This document shows, one piece after another, positions 1 through 6,436 of a stretch of 53,248 bases of DNA. The stretch is from contig CANQQJ010000024.1 of NCBI GenBank assembly GCA_947625905.1, positions 1-53,248 on the forward strand. The letters run 5' to 3'. Each line of letters begins with the position of its first letter. Position 1 is the stretch's first letter. Source of the stretch: an uncultured Clostridia bacterium (GTDB lineage: Bacteria > Bacillota > Clostridia > Monoglobales > Monoglobaceae). A program made the position numbers and the translations under genes. The notes beneath the pieces are model-generated. The model searched no databases, was not told the DNA's origin, and worked only from the letters and a program-made list of their open reading frames with translations.

Positions 1-108
1 TATATACGGGTAATCATTATTGTTCAAAGCAATACGACATACATCACATTTTTTCATGATAGCTAAAATATCTTTTAACTCTTTGACTTCTCTATCTGAA
101 CGACGCAT
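1..108 (-). CDS. NimA-like flavin-binding (pyridoxamine phosphate oxidase fold) protein, N-terminal part
   Basis: Only the first 36 codons lie in the window; the gene runs off the left edge. The start at 108 follows a strong GGAGGA ribosome site (revcomp of 115-120). The protein begins MRRSDREVKELKDI and continues through CDVCRIALNNNDYPYI. This opening is typical of the pyridoxamine 5'-phosphate oxidase-like family that includes NimA 5-nitroimidazole resistance proteins, in which an FMN-binding split barrel follows. The function of the whole protein cannot be judged from the fragment. It has its own promoter (167-195) of the repeated cassette type seen throughout this island. Confidence 0.7.
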   Translation of the reverse strand, partial: MRRSDREVKELKDILAIMKKCDVCRIALNNNDYPYI

Positions 109-166
109 TTTATCTCCTCCCAAAGACAGTAAATCCCGATTTATCGTTCTGTCAGCTTATGGAAAG

Positions 167-195
167 ATTATACCATACTCGCCGCAAAAATTCAA
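167..195 (-). promoter_or_regulatory. Repeated promoter cassette, copy A
   Basis: Read on the minus strand, TTGAAT (190-195), a 17-base spacer and TATAAT (167-172) form a sigma-A promoter for the NimA-like gene. The spacer shares TTTTGCGGCGAGTATGG almost base for base with three other copies in this island. Confidence 0.8.
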
Positions 196-210
196 TACCG
201 CGGTCAATGT

Positions 211-338
211 TTACACTTGGCGTTTATGTTAGGGCTTGCCGTAACATAAACGCCAAGTACGCAAAAGGGGTGTGGGGAAAATGCCTTGTCCCCACCATAA
301 CGAAAACAAGAGCCTTGTTTCCGCTGCGCCCTCGGCAG
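211..338. repeat. 128-bp duplicated element, copy 1 (17-bp inverted repeat inside)
   Basis: This element is repeated in direct orientation at 1219-1346 with only a few substitutions. It contains a perfect 17-bp inverted repeat, ACTTGGCGTTTATGTTA with its complement, around a 10-base loop. A second, shorter inverted repeat follows (GTGGGG/CCCCAC). It directly abuts a relaxase start fragment at 342-377. A transfer origin or an end of a lost mobile element would fit; this is inference. Confidence 0.75.
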
Positions 339-341
339 ATG

Positions 342-377
342 ACTGATAATTTTGATACTGCAATGATAAATTGCCAT
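342..377 (-). pseudogene. Relaxase (MobA/MobL) start remnant
   Basis: A ribosome site (GAAAGGAAG, minus strand) precedes an ATG at 377 that encodes MAIYHCSIKIIS. This is the characteristic opening of MobA/MobL (MobQ-type) plasmid and conjugative-element relaxases. After 12 codons the similarity stops exactly at the edge of the 128-bp repeat, so the rest of the gene is missing. It marks a past integration or deletion of a mobilizable element. Such a short match is suggestive, not proof. Confidence 0.5.
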
Positions 378-400
378 AAAATCACTTCCTTTCGGGCAAC

Positions 401-432
401 AAAAAAGAGCAACCGTTTTTTGATTGCTCTCG
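401..432 (-). terminator. Terminator of the methyltransferase gene
   Basis: On the minus strand GAGCAA and TTGCTC pair around an 11-base loop and are followed by TTTTTT. The same GAGCA-type terminator, diverged, ends the other units of the island (3119-3148, and a decayed copy near 2336-2360). Confidence 0.75.
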
Positions 433-475
433 ATTGTAGTATTTAGTTTTTAACTGTTCGATAAATTGGAAGTTA

Positions 476-1126
476 TCAGCGTGCAAGTATGGTGTAAGTA
501 GCTTTCCAGTTTCGCATAATTTGAACATCTGAAAAGCCTGCCTTTTTTAGAATCTCCATTTCATGCTCCACTGTCAGTGGCGTATCGTAGTGATAAAACA
601 CATTTGGCTCAAGTCCCTGCTCGCTTTTCAGCCTTTCCAATTCAGAAAAGTAAAAATGCTCTGCTTCTTCCGACTCTGCGAAATAATCTGTCAGAATAAA
701 ATATCCGCTATCGGTCAGTGCAGTATTCAGCTTCTTATACAGTTTCAACTTTTGTGCGGCCGTGAAGTGATGGAGCGATTCGACTGATACGGCAGCGTCA
801 AAGCAGTTTGCTCCAAAAGGAACATCAAAATAAGAACCGCAAATCAGCTTGATTTTACAGTCTGAAAATTTCCGTTTCAGCACTTCCAGCATATCGGCCG
901 ACAAATCAATTCCCACCACTGACGCCTTACCGTTTAGAGTAAAGTAGTATTCAAGTTCGAGCCCTGTACCACAGCCCAAATCAAGTACATTTACATCATG
1001 TTCTAACGGCAACAAGGTTGCTGTATAGGGATAAAATTCCTCTGCGCCTTCAATTTCCGTCATCATATGCTCGTCATATCCGTTCAAACGGGCAGTGAAA
1101 AAAGTATCCATCTTCTCAAGTCTCAT
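476..1126 (-). CDS. Class I SAM-dependent methyltransferase
   Basis: A 216-residue soluble protein. The start at 1126 is preferred over an upstream GTG (1144) because GGTGAGG lies just before it. Residues about 45-60 carry the SAM-binding motif I VLDLGCGTGLELEYYF, followed by the acidic motif II VVGIDLSADML and a later AAVSVESLHHF motif. These place it in the ubiquinone/menaquinone-methyltransferase-like (Methyltransf_25/11) group, which methylates small molecules. The substrate cannot be predicted. It is a single-gene unit with its own promoter (1175-1203) and terminator (401-432), and lies between the two copies of the 128-bp element. Confidence 0.85.
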   Translation of the reverse strand: MRLEKMDTFFTARLNGYDEHMMTEIEGAEEFYPYTATLLPLEHDVNVLDLGCGTGLELEYYFTLNGKASVVGIDLSADMLEVLKRKFSDCKIKLICGSYFDVPFGANCFDAAVSVESLHHFTAAQKLKLYKKLNTALTDSGYFILTDYFAESEEAEHFYFSELERLKSEQGLEPNVFYHYDTPLTVEHEMEILKKAGFSDVQIMRNWKATYTILAR

Positions 1127-1174
1127 ATTATCCTCACCAAACACCGATTTAGCATTCTGTCCACTTATAGAATT

Positions 1175-1203
1175 ATTATATCATACTCACCGCAAAAAAT
1201 CAA
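1175..1203 (-). promoter_or_regulatory. Repeated promoter cassette, copy B
   Basis: Minus-strand TTGATT (1198-1203), a 17-base spacer and TATAAT (1175-1180), 49 bases upstream of the methyltransferase start. It carries the same TTTTGCGGTGAGTATGA spacer as copy D. Confidence 0.8.
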
Positions 1204-1218
1204 TACCAAACTGGATTT

Positions 1219-1346
1219 TTACACTTGGCGTTTATGTTAGGGCTTGCCGTAACATAAATGTCAAGTACGCAAAAGGGGTGTGGGGAAAATGCCTTGTTCC
1301 CACCATAACGAAAACAAGAGCCTTGTTTCCGCTGCGCCCTCGGCAG
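1219..1346. repeat. 128-bp duplicated element, copy 2
   Basis: Direct repeat of 211-338. The 17-bp inverted repeat persists but its right arm has two substitutions (AATGTCAAGT instead of AACGCCAAGT). The flanking sequence beyond the shared CTCGGCAG edge differs from that of copy 1. Confidence 0.75.
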
Positions 1347-1462
1347 AGCGCACACCGCTCAGGGCTCCCGCAAAGCGCCAACGAAGTGCGCTTTGTGGGA
1401 AAAGGAGAAGCAGCGGAATGAGCGAGCCCTGCCGCTTGCGGCAGGGTGAGAGATATGTAGCT
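1347..1462. other. Hairpin-rich non-coding remnant
   Basis: No gene is supported here. The stretch holds two clear inverted repeats: GCAAAGCGC with GCGCTTTG (around 1370-1395) and CCCTGCCGC with GCGGCAGGG (1427-1446). With the adjacent repeat copy and antitoxin remnant it reads as leftover mobile-element DNA. Confidence 0.5.
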
Positions 1463-1597
1463 TGGAACGATTGAAATAGTGTAGCCCAACGGATTTAATA
1501 CTTTGAATAAAGTGTCGATTTGCGGGGTCGTTTTCATGCTTTCTAGCCTCGCGATCGCGGGCTGCTTTACTCCGCTGAGCTCGGCAAGCTTATTGTT
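1463..1597 (-). pseudogene. 5'-truncated XRE-type antitoxin remnant
   Basis: The minus-strand frame reads KLAELSGVKQPAIARLE, a helix-turn-helix core, then MKTTPQIDTLFKVLNPLGY and TISIVP, the usual C-terminal strand of HigA/HipB-like XRE antitoxins. The frame is closed by a stop at 1598-1600, so the N-terminal third is gone. The remnant begins within a few bases of the stop codon of the upstream gene (1590-2231), which suggests a deletion junction. No intact partner toxin is seen. Confidence 0.6.
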
Positions 1598-2231
1598 TTA
1601 AGAACTTATCAACGAAGTCTTTTAAGTCAATGAAATCCAATATGAACCCGCGATTATTATATTGTGCGATCTCTGTTTGATGGTCTTTATAATAGTTTTT
1701 CACTTTTTCTTGTATTCGTCTTGTTGCTTCTAAAAAATCGGGCGAGTTTTTATAGCTTGCTCCGTAGTATTTTATCTGTTCGGGCTTAGTTTTCGCCATC
1801 ATGTATTTAATTATATCAAATCTTGAGAATATAATCGAATTATCATGTTCGTTTCGCAGGACGCATACGCTTAATTTTTCGGGAATGATCGTCATATCGG
1901 TACAGCCGTTTTCAAAATTTCTTTCATTCTTGATTCCTGTTCCGTCAAACCGTAAATAAACTCCCTCGCCCAAAAAGTCAGAGAGATCGTTCGATTTCAG
2001 AACTTTCTTTTTTACGGATTCATCTGCCACATTCATCTGTTCTTTTCGTATTTTACGAAATACAATATCAAAATCCACATATAGAGCAATCGCGCCCTCA
2101 AATCCCTCAGAGAAAAATACCTTAATTTTTTCATCTCCGATCAGTTTGCCGTTAGTTTCATTTTTAGGTATCAATCCCTGTGCCGCAATAGAATAAAGAT
2201 TGTTTAACGCTGTCATATGATAATAATACAT
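1590..2231 (-). CDS. Uncharacterized protein, possibly ADP-ribosyltransferase-like fold
   Basis: A 213-residue soluble protein with no recognised family. The start at 2231 follows GAGGAAAC. Its opening, YYYHMTALNNLYSIAAQGL, resembles the H-x-T...NL.SI...GL element that begins ART-fold proteins such as DarT and the KptA RNA phosphotransferase; FFSEG near residue 40 would fit the next strand. No complete catalytic triad can be assigned by eye. It is a single-gene unit with its own cassette promoter (2294-2322). A truncated antitoxin-like reading frame follows at once, so a decayed toxin-antitoxin pair is possible but unproven. Confidence 0.45.
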   Translation of the reverse strand: MYYYHMTALNNLYSIAAQGLIPKNETNGKLIGDEKIKVFFSEGFEGAIALYVDFDIVFRKIRKEQMNVADESVKKKVLKSNDLSDFLGEGVYLRFDGTGIKNERNFENGCTDMTIIPEKLSVCVLRNEHDNSIIFSRFDIIKYMMAKTKPEQIKYYGASYKNSPDFLEATRRIQEKVKNYYKDHQTEIAQYNNRGFILDFIDLKDFVDKFLKQ

Positions 2232-2293
2232 ATAATGTTTCCTCTATATCCCCTTGGAAATTTTCGATTTTCACTCTGTTTAATTATGGAATA

Positions 2294-2322
2294 ATCATAC
2301 TATACTCACCGCAAAAAATCAA
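2294..2322 (-). promoter_or_regulatory. Repeated promoter cassette, copy C
   Basis: Minus-strand TTGATT (2317-2322), a 17-base spacer and TATGAT (2294-2299). Its -10 has one departure from the other copies. It drives the 1590-2231 gene. Confidence 0.75.
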
Positions 2323-2356
2323 TACAGCGGAACTGCAAAAAAGAGCAGCCTTTCGA

Positions 2357-3037
2357 TTACTGTTTTTCAACAAAATCAATTAATTCCCTTAAATCATTAA
2401 TTGTCCATTCGCCAATACTTTCTTTGTTTCTGTCCAAATAAAACGATGTAAAGCCCAACTCTCTTGCACCGTCAGCTTCTTCCGGTGTGTCGTCAACATA
2501 TATACTTTCCTGCGCAGTAATATTTTGTTCTTTCAATGCCGTGTTATATATTAAGGGATTTGGTTTTCCGACACCTACAATTGAACTCGCGGTAAAGGAT
2601 GTAAAATAATCGGATATGCCTAACTGTTCTAATGTATATTTTAAAGATGGTGATGTGTCACTGATTACTCCCATTTTGAAATTATGTTCTTTAAAATATT
2701 CCAAGACTTCTATAACTTCAGGGAACAGTTCTCTGTCACCGTTACACCATAATTCTTTGAATAGAATATCCGTTCTTTTGTCAACATCTTCGGATATGCC
2801 CTCGCCGATAATCAGATATTTATAATATCTTCTAAAAAAATTCCGCTCATCCTCTAAATTTTTGTACCATGGCTTTTTTCCCTCTCCTGCAAGTTTAAAT
2901 AAACTCATCATTTTTTCATAGGTTATTTTAAATTCTCTTCCGCTCCACTTACTGATAATTTTATTACGCCAATTTTCTTTTTCTTTATTAAAGTAAGTCA
3001 GCGTTCCATCACGATCAAAAAATATTGCTTTATACAT
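2357..3037 (-). CDS. HAD-superfamily hydrolase
   Basis: A 226-residue cytosolic phosphatase-type protein. Motif I is FFDRDGTLT (nucleophile Asp8, general acid Asp10). Motif II is GVISDTSPS, motif III is the Lys of GVGKPNPLIYNTAL, and motif IV is YVDDTPEEADGA. A helical cap lies between motifs I and II. The arrangement fits the phosphoglycolate phosphatase/beta-phosphoglucomutase-like group; the substrate is unknown. The start at 3037 has AAAGGATG upstream. Its stop codon lies inside a decayed copy of the GAGCA terminator, and its promoter is cassette copy D. Confidence 0.88.
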   Translation of the reverse strand: MYKAIFFDRDGTLTYFNKEKENWRNKIISKWSGREFKITYEKMMSLFKLAGEGKKPWYKNLEDERNFFRRYYKYLIIGEGISEDVDKRTDILFKELWCNGDRELFPEVIEVLEYFKEHNFKMGVISDTSPSLKYTLEQLGISDYFTSFTASSIVGVGKPNPLIYNTALKEQNITAQESIYVDDTPEEADGARELGFTSFYLDRNKESIGEWTINDLRELIDFVEKQ

Positions 3038-3082
3038 TAACTAATATCATCCTTTAATCCCGATTTGTTTGATTATGGAAAA

Positions 3083-3111
3083 ATTATATCATACTCACCG
3101 CAAAAAATCAA
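3083..3111 (-). promoter_or_regulatory. Repeated promoter cassette, copy D
   Basis: Minus-strand TTGATT (3106-3111), a 17-base spacer and TATAAT (3083-3088), upstream of the HAD hydrolase gene. Confidence 0.8.
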
Positions 3112-3118
3112 TACTTCG

Positions 3119-3148
3119 CAAAAAAGAGCAGCCTTTCGATTGCTCTCG
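3119..3148 (-). terminator. Terminator of the amidotransferase gene
   Basis: On the minus strand GAGCA, a short loop and TGCTC are followed by TTTTTT. It sits directly upstream of promoter copy D, so terminator and promoter together form the repeated intergenic module. Confidence 0.65.
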
Positions 3149-3191
3149 ATCGCGGTATTCGGGTTTTATCCACTCGACAAACGGGAAATTG

Positions 3192-3890
3192 TTAAATCGA
3201 AGCTACGAAAGCATTTATCAGCTTTTTACTGTCTTCATCAACATCATAGGAAAATTCAGGATGCCATTGAACTCCCACTATAAACTTATGAGGCGGCATA
3301 TATATACTTTCAATTAAGCCGTCTTCTGATATTGCCATCTTCTTAAAAGCAGGCGACAGTTTTCTGATCGCTTGGTGATGATAGCTGTTTACTCCCATTT
3401 GTTCCTTGCCTAAAATATCATAGAGTGGTGTATCAGTTAATATTGTGACTTGATGTGCCGCCCTGTTGTACGGCGGCTTCATGTGATGGTTGACACAACT
3501 GTTGTTCTCTGTTTCTAAATCTTGGTATAAAGTCCCGCCATAGAGGGAATTCATAAATTGAATACCCCGGCAAATGCCTAATACAGATTTATCCATTTCT
3601 ATGGCACTTGTTAAGATATATCGCTCCATTTCATCCCGTAATTTGCAGCATGGACCGCACCACGGTTTGCGCTCGGCATGATAAACGACCGGAGACACAT
3701 CATGTCCGCCGGTCAGCAAAAATCCGCCGCATATTTCAAGAAAATAATCTAACTCCTTTGTTTTAGAAGTAAGAGGCAGCATTAATGGTATAGCGTTTTC
3801 CTCCTCCAACATTTTCATGTATCCCGGCAGCATCCAGTAGCTCTTTTTTTCATCGTCATAAAGCGGCATAACACCGATTACTTTTCTCAT
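3192..3890 (-). CDS. Class I glutamine amidotransferase, gamma-glutamyl-GABA hydrolase-like
   Basis: A 232-residue cytosolic hydrolase of the peptidase C26/PuuD group. Visible signatures are the oxyanion segment GGFLLTGGHDVSP, the nucleophile elbow VLGICRGIQ (Cys) and the His-Glu pair in VGVQWHPEF. All three triad residues are present, so it should be active on a gamma-glutamyl amide bond. PuuD acts in putrescine catabolism, but no other putrescine gene is nearby, so the substrate is open. The start at 3890 has GAGAGGTG upstream. It shares no cassette promoter, unlike the next three genes in the minus direction. Confidence 0.88.
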   Translation of the reverse strand: MRKVIGVMPLYDDEKKSYWMLPGYMKMLEEENAIPLMLPLTSKTKELDYFLEICGGFLLTGGHDVSPVVYHAERKPWCGPCCKLRDEMERYILTSAIEMDKSVLGICRGIQFMNSLYGGTLYQDLETENNSCVNHHMKPPYNRAAHQVTILTDTPLYDILGKEQMGVNSYHHQAIRKLSPAFKKMAISEDGLIESIYMPPHKFIVGVQWHPEFSYDVDEDSKKLINAFVASI

Positions 3891-3955
3891 TATTTTTTCA
3901 CCTCTCCAAATCCCGGTTTTTCACTCTTACTCTTTCCCGTCAAACGGGAATTTGC

Positions 3956-4588
3956 TCATATCTTTTTAATTGGATGCCTAATGACTGTTTTCCATTTTTC
4001 GGGGGCGACTCTTCTTGCGTCCGACATGTAAATTTCGTGGTGCAATCTTGCGGCAGTTATATCATTAACATATCCGTTTTCGGCCAAATATTTATCCATC
4101 AAAGCGACTGTGGCGGGCTCATCATCAAAAGAGCCATGGTGCATTATTTGAACGCACAGCCCCTCATCAATTGTCATAAACTCTGCCGATGAGCAATCCA
4201 GCTTTTTCTTTTTTGCCGCTGTTTCGACGGCCCATTCAAAATCTTTTTTTGTAACAAAATCGGGCAAACGAATTACAGAGATCCAATTGAATAAAGATTT
4301 ATCCGTATAATTCACGCCTTCGGTATTATCTTGCCACCAAAAGCCCTCAAGAGGCGGCACGACATATTCAAAAAATCCCTCAATTTTGTAATCGGTTTTA
4401 TAACTCATTTTCAGAGTGTACGCGACCGCATATAATACACCGATCGCCTGCTGATACTCACCGCCGACCTCGTTCGGGTCGCCCTTTCCTCTGACCGCAA
4501 TATAATTTGCCTCGGGCACGTCTACAATTTCAGGCTTATTCTTCGGCATATAATATTCTTTATATTCTTTCTTAAAATCAAAAGCCAT
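3956..4588 (-). CDS. GyrI-like small-molecule-binding domain protein
   Basis: A 210-residue single-domain protein opening MAFDFKKEYKEYYMPKNKP and continuing with a GyrI/SbmC-like fold (VPEANYIAVRGKGDPN, later KMSYKT, EGFWW, MHHGSFDDEPATVALM). Stand-alone GyrI-like proteins of this length are common in Clostridia. Some of the superfamily bind drugs or other hydrophobic ligands and some hydrolyse cyclopropanoids; the ligand here is unknown. The start at 4588 follows GAGGAGGTAATT. There is no DNA-binding domain, so it is not itself a MerR/AraC-type regulator. Confidence 0.8.
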   Translation of the reverse strand: MAFDFKKEYKEYYMPKNKPEIVDVPEANYIAVRGKGDPNEVGGEYQQAIGVLYAVAYTLKMSYKTDYKIEGFFEYVVPPLEGFWWQDNTEGVNYTDKSLFNWISVIRLPDFVTKKDFEWAVETAAKKKKLDCSSAEFMTIDEGLCVQIMHHGSFDDEPATVALMDKYLAENGYVNDITAARLHHEIYMSDARRVAPEKWKTVIRHPIKKI

Positions 4589-4744
4589 AATTACCTCCTC
4601 TAAATCCCGATTTTTTGTTCTGATTGGTTATAAAATAATCGCTAACGCCGCCGTGCGTGTTTGAATTTTACAGAAAAACGACAATGTTAACAATTTGTTC
4701 AACACTTTTTCACATTTTCTTAACCCATTTTAGAAAAAAGGGGG

Positions 4745-4842
4745 TATAATAAATATCGTAGCAAGTCATTGTTACAGAGTTAAAACATAACTCCCTCCCT
4801 TTTAATTTTTTGGACCGCTTTCCCCAAAGCGGTCATTTTTTT
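4745..4842 (+). ncRNA. Candidate small transcript with promoter and terminator
   Basis: In the gap 4589-4843 a plus-strand TATAAT (4745-4750) is followed about 60 bases later by a hairpin, GACCGCTTT/AAAGCGGTC around CCCC, and a run of T (4813-4842). The -35 box is weak. There is no reading frame with a ribosome site between them. The T run lies on the plus-strand side, so the hairpin does not serve the minus-strand GNAT gene. A short regulatory RNA, or the leader of a deleted gene, would fit. Confidence 0.4.
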
Positions 4843-4843
4843 G

Positions 4844-5365
4844 CTATAAATTCAGCTCATAAAGGCAAAACTCGGGTATCTCGGGAATACCGCGCTTTAA
4901 GTCTTTGGTCCCCGCGTATTTAAAGCCCATCGACTCATAAAGCCTCATCGCGGGCGTGTTCGTGGGCACCACGTCGAGGCGCAGCGCTTTTTTGCCGCTC
5001 TCCCTCGCGATCTTCACGCATTCCTCGACCATGGCCCTGCCAATGCCTTTGCGGTAGAGGCGCGGGTCGGAAGCGAGGGCGTGCACGGTCAGCACTTGAT
5101 CGGGCATAAGGTCCGCGCTCCATTCGCCGACCGAGTAGTCGCCCTGCGGGTCCTCGCAGATCACGAACAGGCCGAGGATATTTCCGTCCTCGACGCAGGC
5201 GTGCAGGCTGCCCTCGGCTATGGCCGCCTCCGCGCTTGTGCGGCCCGGATAATCGCCGGGCGTCCACTTGGGATAGTTTATATGCTCGGCGAGATACGCG
5301 GTCACCATGTCATAAAATTCCGCCGCCGCGTCGAGGTGCTTTGGTTCGCATTTAATTATTTTCAT
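4844..5365 (-). CDS. GNAT-family N-acetyltransferase
   Basis: A 173-residue acetyltransferase. The acetyl-CoA binding segment is RLYRKGIGRAMVEECVKIA (Q/RxxGxG/A type), followed by ALRLDVVPTNTPAMRLYESM and GFKYAG, the usual motif A to motif B path. The acceptor is unknown. The start at 5365 is preferred to the upstream GTG at 5374, as GGTG lies just ahead. It is the last gene of a tight operon: only 19 bases separate it from the aldo/keto reductase, which in turn follows the GH3 gene by 20 bases. Confidence 0.85.
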   Translation of the reverse strand: MKIIKCEPKHLDAAAEFYDMVTAYLAEHINYPKWTPGDYPGRTSAEAAIAEGSLHACVEDGNILGLFVICEDPQGDYSVGEWSADLMPDQVLTVHALASDPRLYRKGIGRAMVEECVKIARESGKKALRLDVVPTNTPAMRLYESMGFKYAGTKDLKRGIPEIPEFCLYELNL

Positions 5366-5384
5366 ATGTATCACCGATCCCGTT

Positions 5385-6416
5385 TTAAACTTCGACCTCT
5401 CCGGCGAGGACTTTTTTGTAATCCTCGTAGTTTTTCTTAAGAAGCTCGGGCGTGTTGAGCTCGTACGGGCATTTAGATTTGCACTGTCCGCAGTTTAAGC
5501 AGTTCTCGATCTTTTTCATCTCGGCCTGCATCGCGTCGGTCAGCCACGCCTTGGAGGGCGCGCGCCGCAGCATCAGCGACATTCTGGCGCAGTTGTTTAT
5601 CAAGATGCCCGCGGGGCAGGGCATGCAGTAGCCGCAGCCTCGGCAAAACTCGCCGCTGAGCTCCTTTTTTTCGCTCTCGATATATTCTCTTATCTCGTCG
5701 GTCATCTTCGGCGTGTTTTCAAAATATGCGAGCCACTCATTAAGCTCGCTCTCTCGCTGGATGCCCCAGATGGGGAGCACGTTGTCAAACTGCGAGATAA
5801 ACGCCATCGCCGCCTCGGAGCGCGTTATAAGTCCGCCCGACAGCCCCTTCATGGCGATAAATCCCACGCCGTTTTTCTCGCACAGCTTTACCAGCTCGAT
5901 TTCGCGCTCGGACGAAAGGTAGCTGAACGGATATTGGAGAGTCTCATAAAGCCCCGATTCGGCTATGTCAAAGGCTACTTGTATCTTGTGCGCCGTTATG
6001 CCGATATGTCTGATCTTTCCCTGCTCCTTCGCCTTGAGCATACACTCATACATGCCCGTGCCGTCTCCGGGCGCGTAGCATCTGTCGGCGCAGTGCAGCT
6101 GGTATATGTCGATATAGTCGGTCTTGAGCAGTTTAAGCGAGGTATTAAGCTGCTCCCAAAACTCCTCGGGCGTGTGAGCCATGGTTTTGGTGGCGATATA
6201 CATTTTGCCGCGCACGCCTGTGCCGCCGAAGGCCAGGCCCAGCTTTTCCTCGCTGTCGCTGTAGGCTCGGGCGGTGTCGAAAAAGTTCATGCCGCCCTCG
6301 TATGCCTTGCGCAGGATCTTTACCGCCGTCTCCTTGTCAGCCCTCTGTATCGGCAGCGCGCCGAATGCGTTTTGAGGGACAGTTATCCCCGTTTTTCCCA
6401 ATGTGACTTTTTTCAT
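5385..6416 (-). CDS. Aldo/keto reductase with C-terminal ferredoxin-type [4Fe-4S] domain
   Basis: A 343-residue protein. Residues 1-260 form the aldo/keto reductase barrel (FFDTARAYSDSEEKLGLAF, the DxxxxY region; HIGITAH; GLSGG). Residues about 258-310 hold two cysteine clusters, CRGCGYCMPCP and CLNCGQCKSKCP, typical of the predicted oxidoreductase group that joins this barrel to [4Fe-4S] binding. Such enzymes are frequent in strict anaerobes and may take electrons from ferredoxin. The start at 6416 follows AGGAGATG. It is the middle gene of the GH3-AKR-GNAT operon, which hints at processing of a sugar derivative; this is inference. Confidence 0.88.
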   Translation of the reverse strand: MKKVTLGKTGITVPQNAFGALPIQRADKETAVKILRKAYEGGMNFFDTARAYSDSEEKLGLAFGGTGVRGKMYIATKTMAHTPEEFWEQLNTSLKLLKTDYIDIYQLHCADRCYAPGDGTGMYECMLKAKEQGKIRHIGITAHKIQVAFDIAESGLYETLQYPFSYLSSEREIELVKLCEKNGVGFIAMKGLSGGLITRSEAAMAFISQFDNVLPIWGIQRESELNEWLAYFENTPKMTDEIREYIESEKKELSGEFCRGCGYCMPCPAGILINNCARMSLMLRRAPSKAWLTDAMQAEMKKIENCLNCGQCKSKCPYELNTPELLKKNYEDYKKVLAGEVEV

Positions 6417-6436
6417 AATATCATCTCCTGTTTTTA

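Noticed and set aside
159..446. Open frame on the plus strand through the first repeat copy
   Set aside because: It crosses a promoter, the 17-bp inverted repeat and a terminator of minus-strand genes, and has no ribosome site.
1232..1537. 101-residue protein starting MKTTPQIDTLF
   Set aside because: Only its first 25 residues are gene-like, and they continue an upstream helix-turn-helix frame that has lost its start. The rest runs through the 128-bp repeat. It is treated as an antitoxin remnant.
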